The notes under the pieces were generated by a model. It was not told the origin of the DNA and ran no database searches. It saw only the letters and a list, made by a program, of their open reading frames with translations. Of a stretch of DNA of 64,000 nucleotides, positions 11,701 through 26,700 are shown piece after piece. A program made the position numbers and the translations under genes. Numbering within the stretch: position 1 is the stretch's first letter; each line of letters starts with the position of its first letter. Origin of the DNA: Leptidea sinapis (Eukaryota > Arthropoda > Insecta > Lepidoptera > Pieridae); NCBI RefSeq assembly GCF_905404315.1, contig NC_066268.1, positions 11,942,001 to 12,006,000 on the forward strand. Direction: 5' to 3'.

Positions 11701-14700
11701 GGATTCAAGAACTACATACACAAAAATTCCCACAAGCACACAGTGTGTCCGATGTTCGAGTCTCCATAAGACACGCCCCGCGACTGTTGTTGCGTAGTAT
11801 TTGCGGCCTCCACAGTCCACGTATTATGTCGCTGTTAAAGCCTTTAAGGCTGTCAGCATAGAGGAGGCTTAGGAGGAGTGGTGGCTCTCCAAAATACCGT
11901 TGACGAGTGAGGGCGTTAATTTTGAAGTTGTCTATAATAGAGCCACCAGTGGGCAGCTTCTTTGCACCTGATGCCGGCTAGATTATGGGTACCACAACGG
12001 CGCCTATTTCTGCCGTGAAGCAGTAATGTGTAAACATTATTATGTTTGGGTCTGAAGGGTGGCGTAGCTCGTGAAATTACTGGGCAAATGAGACCTAACA
12101 TTACGTCTCGAGGTGACGAGCGCAATTGTAAAGCCGCTCAGAATTTTTGATATTTTCAAGAATCCTGAGCGGCACTGCAATGTAATAGGCAGGGCGTATC
12201 AATTACCGTCAGCTGAACGTCCTGCTCATCTCGTCCGTTGCTTTCATAAAAAAGCCACAGACTTACTTATGTAGTGAATTAACTTATAATAAATTATTTT
12301 CAGTGTGTTACCGCTTAGCCAATCATCCCATACCTACATGGTTCGTAAATCTTGGCATAGATGTAACTCTCCACTGGATAATAATCTTAATAATCAATTA
12401 AAAATAACAAAAAGTTTAGGTCCTATTAATAATATACGTTTCCTAAAACCGGGTTATAATTAAGGATTTTCATTGCGACCCTGCGTTTTAATTAAAAAAG
12501 AAGAGCCGTATTATCTACATAAACCGCTATTGGGCAGCGACGTGGAACAACAAGGGCAAAGGGTACAGAATATTAAATTGATTTCGTACAGGAGTGTTTT
12601 GGGGGAAATATAAAGACCAGTATTTATTACGCTAGGCAGACGTGTTTCTGTGTAGATTCATTACAAATTTGTTATTTAAATGAATACAAAATTGAATAAT
12701 CAGAAGATTATAATAATGTTAAAAAAAATACAAGATTTAATTAATTTCTAATGCTCTTGCGTGAAACTGATTGCTACCGGGAACTTTAAGAACTATTCTG
12801 AATGCTTTTTACTAAGGTAGTACTTATACTGATCACAATGAAGGATCTCCGAACAGTCCGAAATTGGTCAATTCAAACACCGATGAACCATGAGTAAGGC
12901 TTATTTGATTAAATGATGTTAATAATGTCTAATAAAAGTTTTAGTAATGTAATCTGAAAGCAACACAAAAGGATATGATTTTGGAGAAACAGAGACAAGA
13001 CGAGCAAGAGCGATATACACTCAAAATTCTCCACAATTGGGCTCATAACTTTTAGACAAAATGTTAATAGTAATAATCACTAACGACGGCACACATGTAA
13101 TCGAAATAAACTTATGCTTTCACATTTCTTTTATATAAGAGGAGGCAAAGTGGTGAGGCAACGCACGCACATGGAGATCCGCATAACCAGGGTTTATATT
13201 AATGAAAATAAGGGACGAGACGAGCAGGACGTTCATTTAATGGTAACTGTTTCGCCTTGCCCATAACAATGCAGTGCCACTCACGATTCTTAGAAAACTC
13301 AAAAATTCTGAACGGCACTACAAATGCGCTCGTCTGCTTGAGACAAAAGATGTTAAGTCTCATTTGCCCAGTAATTTCACTTGCTACGGCGCCCTTCAGA
13401 CTGAAACACAATAATGCTTACACATTACTGCTTTACGACAGAAATAGGCGCCGTGGTACCCATAATCTAGCTGGCATCCTGTGCAAAGGAGCCTGGTTCT
13501 TTGTGTAATCAAGAGATACGTTGCCATCCTTAAAGTTGGTAGTATGCTCTAAGCTTAAGGTCCCTAAGCCGTCTCGGTTCGGGACAACTGCAGCTGGTAA
13601 TTGAATCCACCAAGTGGCTGTGCTAGGCAAGAAGTTCCTAGGGATTTCGCATTTTGGAATGAATTTGGCTACTGGTATCAACCCAAACAACTCCACTGAG
13701 CACTGCCCGTGATCTACTGTTCTACTGCATATATCACGGGATGCAGAAATAACCCACATTTCTACGCAACGCTAAAGAATAAAGCGGATCGGAATTTACT
13801 TGATCGTCAGTGATTCAAGCCACTCTTCGTTGTATGCAATCAAATAAAAGAAGCTGGTACTGGTAAGCGCCCACCCAAAAGGGAGAACGGTACTCAATGT
13901 GAGGCCGAATTCTATATTTGCAGGCGGTATTTACTGCTTCTTGGTAGAAAAACATGATAGAAAAGAGTTAAATTGATTCGCAATTCATCGCATTCACTTA
14001 TACCAAGCCTTAACAACAACCGCGGGAAACAGGGAGTATTTTAAGCATAAGTTAATACGTGTTAAATTCGCTACATTAACTTAGAACACAATATTTCAAC
14101 ACAATTTCAAGTATCCGTTACCCCAGCCACATAATGAGAGCGTAGAGCAAAAGCTCTCGTGAGAGTAAACTTTACAAAGCAAATATGATATTCCGCAACC
14201 CACAAGAATCCTAAGTCCCGGTGAAAGTTACGAAATCCCTAACGCTACTGTATGTACAAAGGCACAAAATATAATTGACGTCCCTACGCTGCGGAACACG
14301 GTTGCAAATTTTTCAGGATAAGCGTTTTATAAAGTTATTTGTTGATACCTGTTACAGATATAAAGTTTTTGTACAGAAGCATTTTTTGTAATGTGTTTTG
14401 ATTTTTTATAGTTTCTTCTGTTGGTTGTACTTATACACTAATCACATCGATCTAATTCAATTTACCTATTATCGTGCGCAAAGTTCGATTTTGCGCATGC
14501 ATTTGCGTTCGCAAAGTACCACTTTCCCACACGTTGACAAGAGCGTGCGGGAATGTAGCTGACCGTGCGGGAATGTAGTGAGCGTGCGGGAATGTGTGAA
14601 AATAATTATAGTGGTCGAACTTTGCGCAACTTAATAGGAAAAATAGTATACGATACTCGTGCGCACTTGTATCGTAATGTACTATTATGTCGGTCGGTCT

Positions 14701-17700
14701 GGTTCTATTTATGTCTTTATACTATGTATTAGGTAATATTCTGGGAAACCATCGTTCTCTGGCAAGCAGAGAGTTCATATCTACGTTATTTATTGCATCC
14801 ATTAATGTTCATCGTTGCAACTGTATTGGTGATTTGGTTGATATTTCATTCATTCATTCATCTATTAAAATTTATATTCATTCAAGTGATGGAATCGGAG
14901 AAGAAACAAGTCTTACCTAAAAATAACTTAGTTATGGATTATTAGATCATTTGTTTTGTGGATCAAGTCCACGGGAATATAGTCCACATTATAAAAATGT
15001 CTAGTTACTACTATACTAGATATTGGCATGTCTAAAGATCTTACAAAAGCCAGCTTACAGCCAGATACAGAATAATAATTAAGGTTTTTCATGAATGAAA
15101 GGGTCCTGTAAACCAGATGCCAAATTACATTTTCTTTTACAAAAAGTTCGTTCAATCCTTCAACGAAATTGAAGTAGCAAAAAGATATCTAAACGAAATC
15201 ACAAAATACCTCCTAAAACATCCCTGGAAATGTTAGTAATTCCAGGGAAGCGGTTAAATGAAAGAGGGACAAAGAGGGTCGACCTCCGAGGTACCGATAC
15301 TATGTTATACACGTGTAAATGCTAATGTACGTGTATATTTATCGCTTTTCAGATTTAAGACATTCATTCCACTGGCATTCATAATCAGATTGAACACGGC
15401 TTCAATTTATGTGCTAACTAAACTAACAAAATATTTTCGCTCTCATTGCGATTCAGGTCTAATTATCTATGTAGATTTTTTTATAGATTATAGAAAAGAA
15501 TAATTCATAAAAAATACAATAGTACCTTTCTCAAATAAACACACAATTATTAATAAGAATTCAAAAGTCACATTCAGTGAATGTCCTTGCAGACCCGACT
15601 TGCAGCTTTTGCCATATTTATTTATCACCAACTATATGAGAAGGAAGAGAAAAAAGAATAAGAATAATAAATTAGAACATGAAATATATGAATAAGGAAA
15701 TCAAACTAGAATTTCTGTGCCACATTCTCTGCTAAATAAAGTAAATTCTATTGTATCTTAAGAAATGGAAATGGGAAGGAAGACGTAGTAGAAAAGGAAG
15801 AACAAAATGTACGACATTGGTTTGAATGTGATGGTCAAGAGTGATGATGAGAATTGCAAGAGATATATAGGAGAGGAACAGCAATAAGAAGAAGATTTAT
15901 AAATCAGAAAGGTGACACGATTACGTTAGAAGAGAACGTGGAAGAGATTACACAAATTAAATTTGAAAACAAAATTTATGAACGATGAAAGACTCGAACC
16001 CTCGAACTCTCGCGTTCCGTGCGAGCTACCTTCCGCTCAGCCAACCGTTCATGTGAGGTAACAATCATAAATCTTGATCATGTCTTGTTCAATTCTTAGG
16101 TTGCGGTTTCATCTACAGGATCTACTTTACAGTTGTTATCAACTGTATCAGGTTATCCTGCTGAACCCCAATATTTGCATTTTAGGTAATTGATTTGAGA
16201 TGTCGCTCTTTCAAATCTAAAGAATTTGTAATTTTTTAATTTTTTTTAAATTTAATTTGTGTTATTAATTAATATGTAAGAAGGTGAGGGGAGGGTTATC
16301 ACTTTCAAAATATCAAATTGTGAAAGAGAAAAATTGTTGTTTATCAACCATTGAAATTTTTCCTTTCGGCGCGTACTTACTGGGGTCTTTTACGGCGGTG
16401 ATGATCAGCCTAAAGCCGTTGGCGTCAGTGCCCCAGTTGTCGGTCACGTACTTGAGTGTCAAGAAGTTGTTTCTGGTGAAGAGAGCGCCAACCTGCTCCT
16501 TTGTGTTGCGGCAGGAGAGATCCGCCTGAAAATTTATCAGTTTTCTATTAGTAATTTATCGAATTTTTTATATGAAAATAAGAGACGAGACGATCAGGAC
16601 GTTCAGCTGATGGTAATACATACGCCCTGCCCATTACAAAAATCCAAAAATCCTGATAAGTCTCATTTGCCCAATTTCACTAGCTACGGCGCCCTTCAGA
16701 CCGAAACACAGTAATGTTTACTCATTACTGCCTCACGGCAGAAATTGGCGCCGTTTTGGTACCTATAATCTAGCCGGCATCCTGTGCAAAGGAGCCTCCC
16801 ACTGGTGAAAAAAATAAAAAATAAATATCTTTATTAAATATGGTTAAAAATTACAGAAATGGTTTGGACATGTGGTATAAGCGAAGAGAGAATGACTAAT
16901 TAAATATATAAGGCAAGTATGTGTAGCCAAGTAAGTCGCGGAAGAATTCGTAGAACATTCGTCCACCAAATTGGAGACGTTAAAAAAAAGGTCCGAAGCA
17001 CCTGCAACCGGCGAGCATGTATGAAAAGAGTAATGAATGTAGAGGAAGCGCGTGAGGTTTGTACGAATAGAAGCAAGTGGCATTCTGTTGTCAATCATCA
17101 ATAACGTTACAAGAAACAGGCAAGCGATTTTCTCAGAGAAAATACTGTATAAAGTTCAGATCTCTTAATTCCTCAGTCTCAAGAAGCAAGATAGATAGGA
17201 ACAAATGTTTAACAATTGACGCACTTCAAAACAAATTAGCTAACCCTAAATTTGGCTTATTAGGCAGCGATATATTTAATACAGTTTACATACAAGAATT
17301 ATAATGACTCAAATGCAAACATTCACATTTATGATCATAATAAATAAAAATTCCTTTTATACTAAATTACATAGTTAAATTGAAATTACATAAATAAATT
17401 AAAAAAAATTAAATTATTGTTAGTAAACTTAACTTAAGCCTAATATTAAAAGAATAAAAATAAGAGAAAAAGTTTTATGTTAGTAAGTTTTTGATCTATT
17501 TCTTAATAATTAATGTTTTAATTAGTAGTATGGGCCCCTCTTTGGGTGAAGGCCTCCTCCATTTTCTTCCACACTATACGGTCTTTGCCTAATATTAGCC
17601 TGTCTTTTCCAGGGTATTCAATCAAATCATCAGCCCACCTCTTACACGGTCTTCCAACTTTTCTAATGCCCACCGGCCCTTTCACTTTCGTTGTCTGTAC

Positions 17701-20700
17701 CGTCCATCTCTTGTGTGTGAGTCGTGATATATGACCGGCCCATTGCCATTTTACTTTCAATGCGTGGGTTAGTGCATGTTTTATTCCTGTTTTTTGTCTG
17801 ATTAGAACATTTCATATCATTTGAATTTTTCTTATTTTTATTATGCTTCTTTCTATTGCTTTCTGTGTCGTTCCATTTTTTTTATTCTATTTGTGAAAGT
17901 CCATGTTTGACATCCATATATACAACAATAATGGAAATATGAACCACTGCGGCGCCTTTTTCTGTAGTGAAGCAGTTATCAGTGAGTCGTATTGTGTGTC
18001 GGTTATAAGAATGCCGTAGCTAGTGAAATTATTGGGCTATATTATATCTTAAAGTGAATGAAACTGTGATAATCATAATGTTAACACCATGAATAAACAT
18101 AAACTTGTTATACCTACTGCTCGGTTAAGTCGAATTAGTAAGTCTTATGTTAGGCGATATATATGCTTCTAACATGATCCCATAAAATAACCAAAACAAA
18201 TGTATTACAAAACTGTTAAAAGATATTTATGTGACAAACCACCGCAGGGCGACCGACAGGCTATTTTAAATTGTACATTAATCATCGAACGTTTCGTAAT
18301 TTCAGGTCTGAGGCATTTCCGAACGGGTGGTAGTTTTTGACTTTCAATAAGTGTTTTCATATCCTATTTTGAATGTAAATATTTATATTTGAATTATGTA
18401 TCAAGTGACGAGCGAAACTGCTTTGGATTGGGCAGGGCGTATCACTAACTAAAAGGTGAACGTTTTGTTTGTCTCGTAACTTTAAAAAAAGAAACTATCA
18501 TTCCTTTTTTATTGAAGCCACACAGTTAGTATATCTATTTAAACATTGTATCACAGATGATAAACATAGTAAACTTCTCAAGAGCTATACAGCTTAAAGA
18601 GCTATCACAGAACTGAAAAGCAAGTGATAAATAACCGTTTGAAGCACTTTATACCTTTCAGTTAATATAGCAATATCTCCACCATCGAGTGGGGCTTAGT
18701 GAATGATGCTCGCATTATATCTTTGTCATATTTCCGGGAACGATCGCAAGGATGTGACCGCCCGGGATTACTCGACCCCATATTTCACCCCGCCTTGCTT
18801 CGTCTTGCATTTCAAGCAGACTTGGAATAAATTAGACGGAGCGCACCAGTAATACCAATTCGAAGAAATTTTTAAAGAATTCATACATGATTTTAACGAA
18901 CAGACCATAAAGGATTGTTACTTCTTCTTCAACTCGATGTGAAAAAAAAATTGTCAGCTTTATTGAAAGTACTGTGAAGTTTCATGATATCAAAAGCTGT
19001 TATCTTAAAATGATTACTTCAGTTTAGTTTTATCTCGGTGGCTTTATTTAAAAATATTTGTTAGTAAATGCGGAGATCTAAACAGGATTTCATACAATCA
19101 AAGATGATTACCACTGACATTATTATAATTGCAAAATATCCCTTTCTTACATAATAAATAAATAAATGCATTATTTTTTTATAAGTTAATTCATTGACTT
19201 TTAGACGTATTCTTAAATTACCCGCACTGAAAGTTTCATCAGCAGGTGGGTTGACCTGTATAAGAATGTGTCAATCGAGGTACAGCTGCCCGAAATTCTG
19301 TAATTTTATTCACATTGGAAAAAAATGTGTTATATATTTTCATGAGGTAGAATGTCAAAAATCTTAGCGACATATCAATTGCTCTTGATACTTTGAGACA
19401 TAAGTAATAATGTTGAGTCTCTTTTTCGCCGAGTAATTTTACTAGCTAGGGCGCCCTTTATAATGAAATATAACACAATAATAAATAAATAAATATCGTT
19501 AATTTCAGACGTTTTCATCCATTATTTATTAGTATATTAGTAACAATTTTTCCTAAATTACTAAGTTAATATTCTTAGTGATTGTTCAGTTTACGTTATA
19601 CAATTATATTACCCTACTAATAGCTTCATCAACACAAAGCGTAGTATGGAGTAGTCAGGTCTATCAGGTCATGAAAAGGTAATTTAGCATGCCATTGTCG
19701 GTGGTACTGCACTTCACTACTGATTCACGAAAAACTTCACTTGTATACACTAGCCGCCATCTTGTGCTAAGAACGACTCACAACAAACGTAGTGCAATAT
19801 GCGTTGCACGTTTTGGAAAAATATCTTTAGTGTTTTTTTTTATCAATTAAAATTATGAAGACCTTCCTCAAAGAGCTATTTTATTTTGACACTCTGTCTG
19901 TTTTACTACATCGGTCTGTATTATAGAAGCGTTCGTTTTACTTTCCGTGTGCCTTCCAGTTTAATAAAGTCTGCATTAAGATTCCAGGCAGGAGTTTATG
20001 TTAGTGTCTGATATGTTTTAATTAGTTTTTTATGTAGTATAATATACCGGGACGGACTCTTATTATTTGCTCGTAGTTTTGATAATATTATGGTTTGATA
20101 AACTGAGATTATTTTTTATGCATTTTGTGAACCAAGTGATACCATTTTTTACGGTTATATACCGGCCAAAAGCTGTGTTTTGGGCCTATTAGTAGATACA
20201 TGTAAGTGTAAGTATGGATATTCATTGAAATTGAACAAATATTACCGTAGTCTAATACTTACTTACTAATAAAATTACAATCAAAGTATCTTAGCGCCGT
20301 AGCTAGTGAAATTACTGGGCAAATGAGACTTAACATCTTATGTCTCAAGGTGACGAGCGCAGTTGTAGTAACGTTCAGAATTTTTGGGTTTTTCCATAAT
20401 CCTGAGGGGCACTGCACTGAACGTCCTGTTAGTCCAAAAGGAATCGAATCAAAATCAAGGGATGACCCTTATTTTTAAAAAAAAAAAGTTTCGTTTAAAA
20501 TTATCAGTAGTTAAGTAGGTAAGTAATACTTTCCTGCCAATAAACAAATTAATTAAAATAAACAAAATACAATTAAATTAAACATAAGAGTAAATATATC
20601 GTAAAATAATCGAAGGTTTAACGTTTAATTTAAAACTTTTTTATTGGTCCACTTTGCTTTGTGACGTTTGCCAAAGTGTGTATTCTGAAACACATAGATA

Positions 20701-23700
20701 TATCGCTTGTGGAAGCCGCTCAAATGGTAGCGTTGATTGATTTTGGGCTTAGCGTGCGCGTTGTGACTAGGAGATTGTATCTAAGCCTTGTCATCTGTAC
20801 GTTGAGTGTACAGGGGCCCTATTACCAAAATCGAAATACGAAATTTCAGTACGGATCGTACATTTTCCTATTTCTAAAGTGTTTCGGATCCGAAGATCGA
20901 TACGAAGTTCGCGATTAGACATTTTGTCTTTCGTTTATCTTATTCCCAAATTCTCTTGACATTTAATTTTTGTTGTTTGAGATTAATAAGATACCATTAC
21001 CTCCTGATACCATTGTAAGATTATTGGTTCAGACACTGTCAAGGTTCTGGTAGGAATCAGGTTATTACTGTGCGAGATGGTCAGATTATGACAACAGTTT
21101 CTTTTAAATAAAAGACCCTTTTCAAGGATTAAAACGATTGCAATTGTAACTGTTTTTACATTAGACTATGCGTAAAAGTTTGTTATTTTTATTTTAGTTA
21201 ACCCGGCGTTTCAAGACCTTTCCAGATCTCGTTTTCAGGGGATTTCACTACAATTACACGCGTTTTAATACTTTAAAAGTGTTTTATTTAAATGTCTAAC
21301 ACTCTTGTTAATCAACGAAAATACCGCCACCTCTCACATCCCGTGCGGATTGAACAAAAAAAAATTGTTCCCAAATTTTATTTGTGTAATTAATCCCAGA
21401 AGTGAGAGTTATCACTTTAAAACATAATAAACTGTTTTAATCTGTTATTTATTTGTTTAACTCCCTCGTATAAGTCGTTAAGTGTTTTTGTTTCATCACT
21501 TTATATAGATTTTAATTAAAATAATAATTGTAAAAAATAAAACTTTTATCTCATGCGTTGCGACGCACTCCACGCAAGCCAAGCGCCTGCAGATATTTCA
21601 CTAGAGGACAAACAACGTCCAATATTGTGGGTACACTGTCATGTACTGATAATTTATTCTACATGAATATAGTTCAAAAAGGATACGATATCACTTATTG
21701 ATAATTCAAAAACTACCACCCATTCGAAATAGTGTGACTCAGACGTGAGAAGAACGGGCGTAAGAATCTCAGCGGTTTTCTTGTTTTTTTCATAAAAAAT
21801 ATGCTTACAATGTAATATCGTACCGCGTACGGTAAGTAAGGTTTACTACCTTATTATTAATTAGCCTGAGGGCAGTCGCTCCATTCCCAACCTGTATCAT
21901 TAAGAAAGTAATGTATGTCATAGTAACTTTTACCACACAAATTTTTTTACGATTCTTTTGAATTTCGTAATACATTTGTTTTGAACATTTTCTGGGATTT
22001 TGTTGTAAAGCATATACATCGCCCCACAAAAGTTTTCTAATTCGACTTAGCCGAGTAGTAGGCATGATAAGTTAATGTCTAATCCTGGTGTTGACATCAT
22101 GGTTATGACAGTTTCTAGCAAATTAACTTATGTGACTTTGTACAAACATAACATTATCAAGAATATATTGAGAAACGTCAAGAGATAACAGTTAAGACGT
22201 TTATTTCTTTAATATGCTCTCAATGATTAGTTACTTTTTTTTATGAAAATAAGGGACGAGACGAGCAGGACGTTCACCTTTCATTACAATGCAGCACCGC
22301 TCAGAATTCTTGAAAAGCCCATATATTCTAAGCGGCACTACAATAGCGCTCGTCACCTTAAGATGTTAAGTCTCATTTGCCCAGTAATTACACTAGCTAC
22401 GCGCCCTTCAGACCGAAACACAGTAATGCTTACAATTTACTGCTTCACGGCAGAAATAGGCGCCGTTGTAGTACCCATAATCTAGCCGGCATCCTGTGCA
22501 AAGGAGCCTCCCACTCTAGTAACTAATAAGTATTGCAATAAGCATTTTTTTGTTGTAAACAAATTGTTTAATAGCGCAATATAATAACAATGCATCATTA
22601 AAATAAAGTCTTCCAGCCGTTGCTGGTTGAACATTTATTTAAGCCGGCATTTGGCTCGGAACGCGCTCACCAATTTGGATCTGAATTAAGATTGTTTCAG
22701 ATTCAGACCACGTGTCTTCTTTGACACTTTACATCATCAAAACTTGTTGGCCGCAGTTCTTCATGGATAGCATTTTAGTTTATTTCTATATTATCACGGA
22801 AATAGCACTTAATTTTTACAATATTTGTATAAAAACCTTCCATTTATGTTTGACTGTTTATCTGCTGATGATTAATATTATTTATTTATTAATAATGACG
22901 ACCCATATAGCCCAGTGGTCAGTGATCCTGCCTACTGAGCTAGAGGTCCCGAGTTCGAATCCCGGTAGGAGCAAACATTTATATAATGAACATATATGTT
23001 TGTTTCCGAGTCATGGATGTTTATATGTATATTAAAGTGAGTATATTGTATTAAATAATATATCGTTGTCTTGTACACAGTATAAAGTACAGGCAATTTT
23101 GGGGCCTAGTTTGGGTCAAGATAATTTAATAATGTTACTATTATTATTACTCGTTAGATAGAATAGTACCTTTATGTTATTGAGCCGCAAAATGTACCTT
23201 AATTTTGTTTAATTTGTTAATATTAAGCTTAAATTATTAATAATAAGTAGGAAAATAATATTATTTTTATGTTATTTGAGATCGTATTTTGCACCTAATC
23301 TTTCTTTAGTATTCTAAATACAAAAAAAATTAGTGATAATAAAGCCTCTATATTTTCTTGTAGTAACAGTGATGTTTAAAGTTAAAATCAACAACTTTTT
23401 AGGATTTTCTAGGATTTTCTTCCTTTTGCTTTCATTGTCCATTTTCAGCATTTTTTTAATTTCGTCGACCTACGGTGAACGCTAATCTCGGTCAAGCGTA
23501 GCTATAACAATGAAAACATAAAAACGCATCTGTACGCGTTTATCGTAGTAGTTCATCAGCGCTGGACTATTCCAGCGCTGATGAACTGCTACGTGCGTAC
23601 AGCTACAGCTACAGTTACAGAATCGTAGGAACTGAACGCATATTTATCGCAATAGCGCTTCATCGGTCCTACGTACGCTGGACCGACGAGCTCGACCGAT

Positions 23701-26700
23701 TCTCGTCTTGTCATATGTATATATCTAGTTTATCTATCCACTTAGCTAAAAGTGACCATATTTCATCACTCAGTCGTACATGGCCATGCAGGCCAAGCCA
23801 CTTTCACATCAACTTTTTCGTATTTTGTAGAGCACCTACCAGATTGTTTTTATCCTTATGTTTTCTTATTTTATTCTATCCTTTACCCTAATATTGAGGA
23901 TGCTTCTTTCTATAACACGCTGAGTGTTTTGTATTCTGTCTGTCGTGTTTTTTTTTATAAATCCAGGCTTGTGTATGATGGCACGGTAGTAAACATTATC
24001 TACTAACATCTTTTTAATTTTAAAGGTAGTTTAGATTTAAATATTTTTTTCAAGCTTCGGCATTTACTCCGTGTCCTGTTAATTGTCCTCTCTAAATAAA
24101 TATACTTTCAAATAAATAAAATCACATTATTTATTTTAGTAGTATTAGTAATCCCCGACTGTTGATGATTGGTTTCCGCTTTTGTCAACATTCCCTTCAT
24201 TTGAAAAGAAATAAATAACCTTATAATCAATATGGATAATACTTTATATTTAGTACTTGTTAAACGACAAGATTGACTTCCGTTGTTGGCACCAATCCCA
24301 AAATAAACGAGACTTTACCAGTTGATAGAGATTGAAACTCAATAAAATAATCTAAATTTAAGAACCTCCACGTGTAACGAAATTCTTTAAGTGTAGAGAG
24401 CTGTTCGTGCTATATATCAGCTTGGATATAGACAGTCACTCAAAGATTAAAAAATATTATGACTGTTCATTGTCAGTACATTCATTCACAAAAATCGTCG
24501 TTTTGGTCTTAATAGTGATTTTTATTTTTATAACACTAGAAATAAGGGATTGCTTGTAACTAATTCTAGTAGGCTTCATAATATACACAATAGATTTAAA
24601 GGTAAATGGATACACTTTTATAATAAAGTCCCAGCCCACTGTTAAGGCATTATCTATCAATAAATTTAAATGTTTTATTAAAAAATGGCTCTGTCGTAAG
24701 TACTACTACTCCTAACCTCCTACTATCTAATTGATCGGACAGCCTGGGACAAAATTATGATTATTTTATACCAATAACAAAGACAGTACAATATTGTATA
24801 TTTTATTAAGAAGAGCACAAAAATGAAAGCTGGGAGAATTTCTTGCGCCGGTTCTTCTCTCTCAGAGCGCCGTTTGTTTCCGAAGCGGTAGTTTTTTTTA
24901 TGAAAATAAGGGTGAGACGAGCAGGACGTTCAACTGTTGGTAATTGATACGCCCTACCCATTACAATGCAGTGCCGCTCAGGATTCTTGAAAACCCAAAA
25001 ATTCTGAGCGGCACTACAATTGCACTTGTCACCTTGAGACATAAGATGTTAAGTCTCATTTTCCCAGTAATTTCACTAGCTACGGCGCCCTTCAGACTGA
25101 AACACAGTAATGTTTACACATTACTGTTTCACGGCAGAAATAGGCGCCGTTGTGGTAGCAGTGTCTAGTATATTAGAAATGACATCAAAAAGAATTCTAA
25201 AGGAATTAAATTTTAGAAAATAAATGCATGTTTTGCTTTTAACTCCAAAGTAATTTCAAATGAATATTTTTTTTTATATACGATTAGGCAAATAGGCAAG
25301 AGACTCACCCATCATCATAAGATCACTACCAGAGGTCAAAAGATTCTTTGCCGGCTTTTTAGATTTCGATACTGTCTCGGCAGAAAAAGGCGCCGTTGTA
25401 GTACCCATAATCTATCCGGCATTATGTGCAAAGGAGCCTCCAACTGTATTACCTCATACTACAGTCCTCAACTTTAAATGAATATTATTTTGAAGATTTT
25501 TTTATGAGTACCTATATCTTGTCCTCATTTCTTATCACTTCGAAAACTTACATAAGAAAAATATTTGCAAACACATCTGCTGAAGGTAATAAAAGGGTCA
25601 TTTTATTAGTGAAGGAACTTTTCAAATGTTCGTAAAGAGTATGTTTTTCATTCACCCATGTGTTACATATTACTGAAATAAAATACTTTTTAACTGACTT
25701 CAAAAAAGGAGGAGGTTCTCAATTCGTCGGTATTTTTTTTATGTATGTTACCTCAAAACTTTCGACTGGGTGAACCGATTTTTATATATTTTTTTTTTAA
25801 AGCTGGTGCGTCCCATGTGATCTGACAATGGCATCAATGAGAAAACCATTAAAGTCATACATTTTTAAAGGATTAAAACCCAAGTAACTGTAATCGTATT
25901 TCAACATTAGGTTTTTCCGTTATTGTGACATTTTTGGTCTGCGTTTGACAGGAGTCAAGATAATAGTTGCCATATATATATATACATGGTCACGCGCAAA
26001 CCTAATGTAAAAGTACAGTTATAACTTAGATTAAGCATTCATCTCCGCTGCGCTCCAACTAGATACCGCAGGCTTAGTCGCAGCGGCAACTAATACTAAT
26101 ACTACGCCTAAGTGGTCGTACTCGAGCCAGTCTCGAACAATGTATGACGTTGACGTGCCACATGTTCAGTTAAACTTTGCTAATAATTGAAACTAAAATG
26201 CAGGGATGCACAATAAAATTTTGTAAATATAAATACTACAAGAAATAAGAAAGACACTGGGATCACATATCATCAGTAAATATTCTGTATTTTACTAATT
26301 TCAATGTAAAATAACACGAAGCCTATGTTACAAAATGTGAAAGATGCCACGCACACAAGCATCTAATAGTTTCCGTAATCCGCTATCTAATTGGACACCA
26401 ATCCTTTATTGAAAAAAATACATTTATAATGAATTATTAATTTCACGCGATTTAATCATTTAAAATTATTTAATTTTAATGAACGTTTCTATAGGCTGTA
26501 TTCAAATTACTATTTCAAACCGATAGTTCCATTGTAAGTTTCGCATAACTCACGCAGTAATTCGAAGCGTAGGAGTTGTTGATAAAGTTAAGGTTGCGGT
26601 ATTTGCTGAAGTCGAAATAGTTCGCAGCTCAGGTGATCCCATAACTTTGCCTTTGAATACGTTGCTGAACTAAAACTATTTTCTGTGCGGTTAATTGTAT

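Noticed and set aside
22898..22975. tRNA gene
   Set aside because: Pol III boxes are present but no full cloverleaf, and a SINE body and tail follow; the same applies to 15990-16060 and 28250-28325.
24944..25168. Recurring 60-90 codon frames with shared words such as LRHKMLSLICPVISLA
   Set aside because: They recur because family A is repeated; frames differ by indels, no start or codon constraint is visible, and the element is non-coding.
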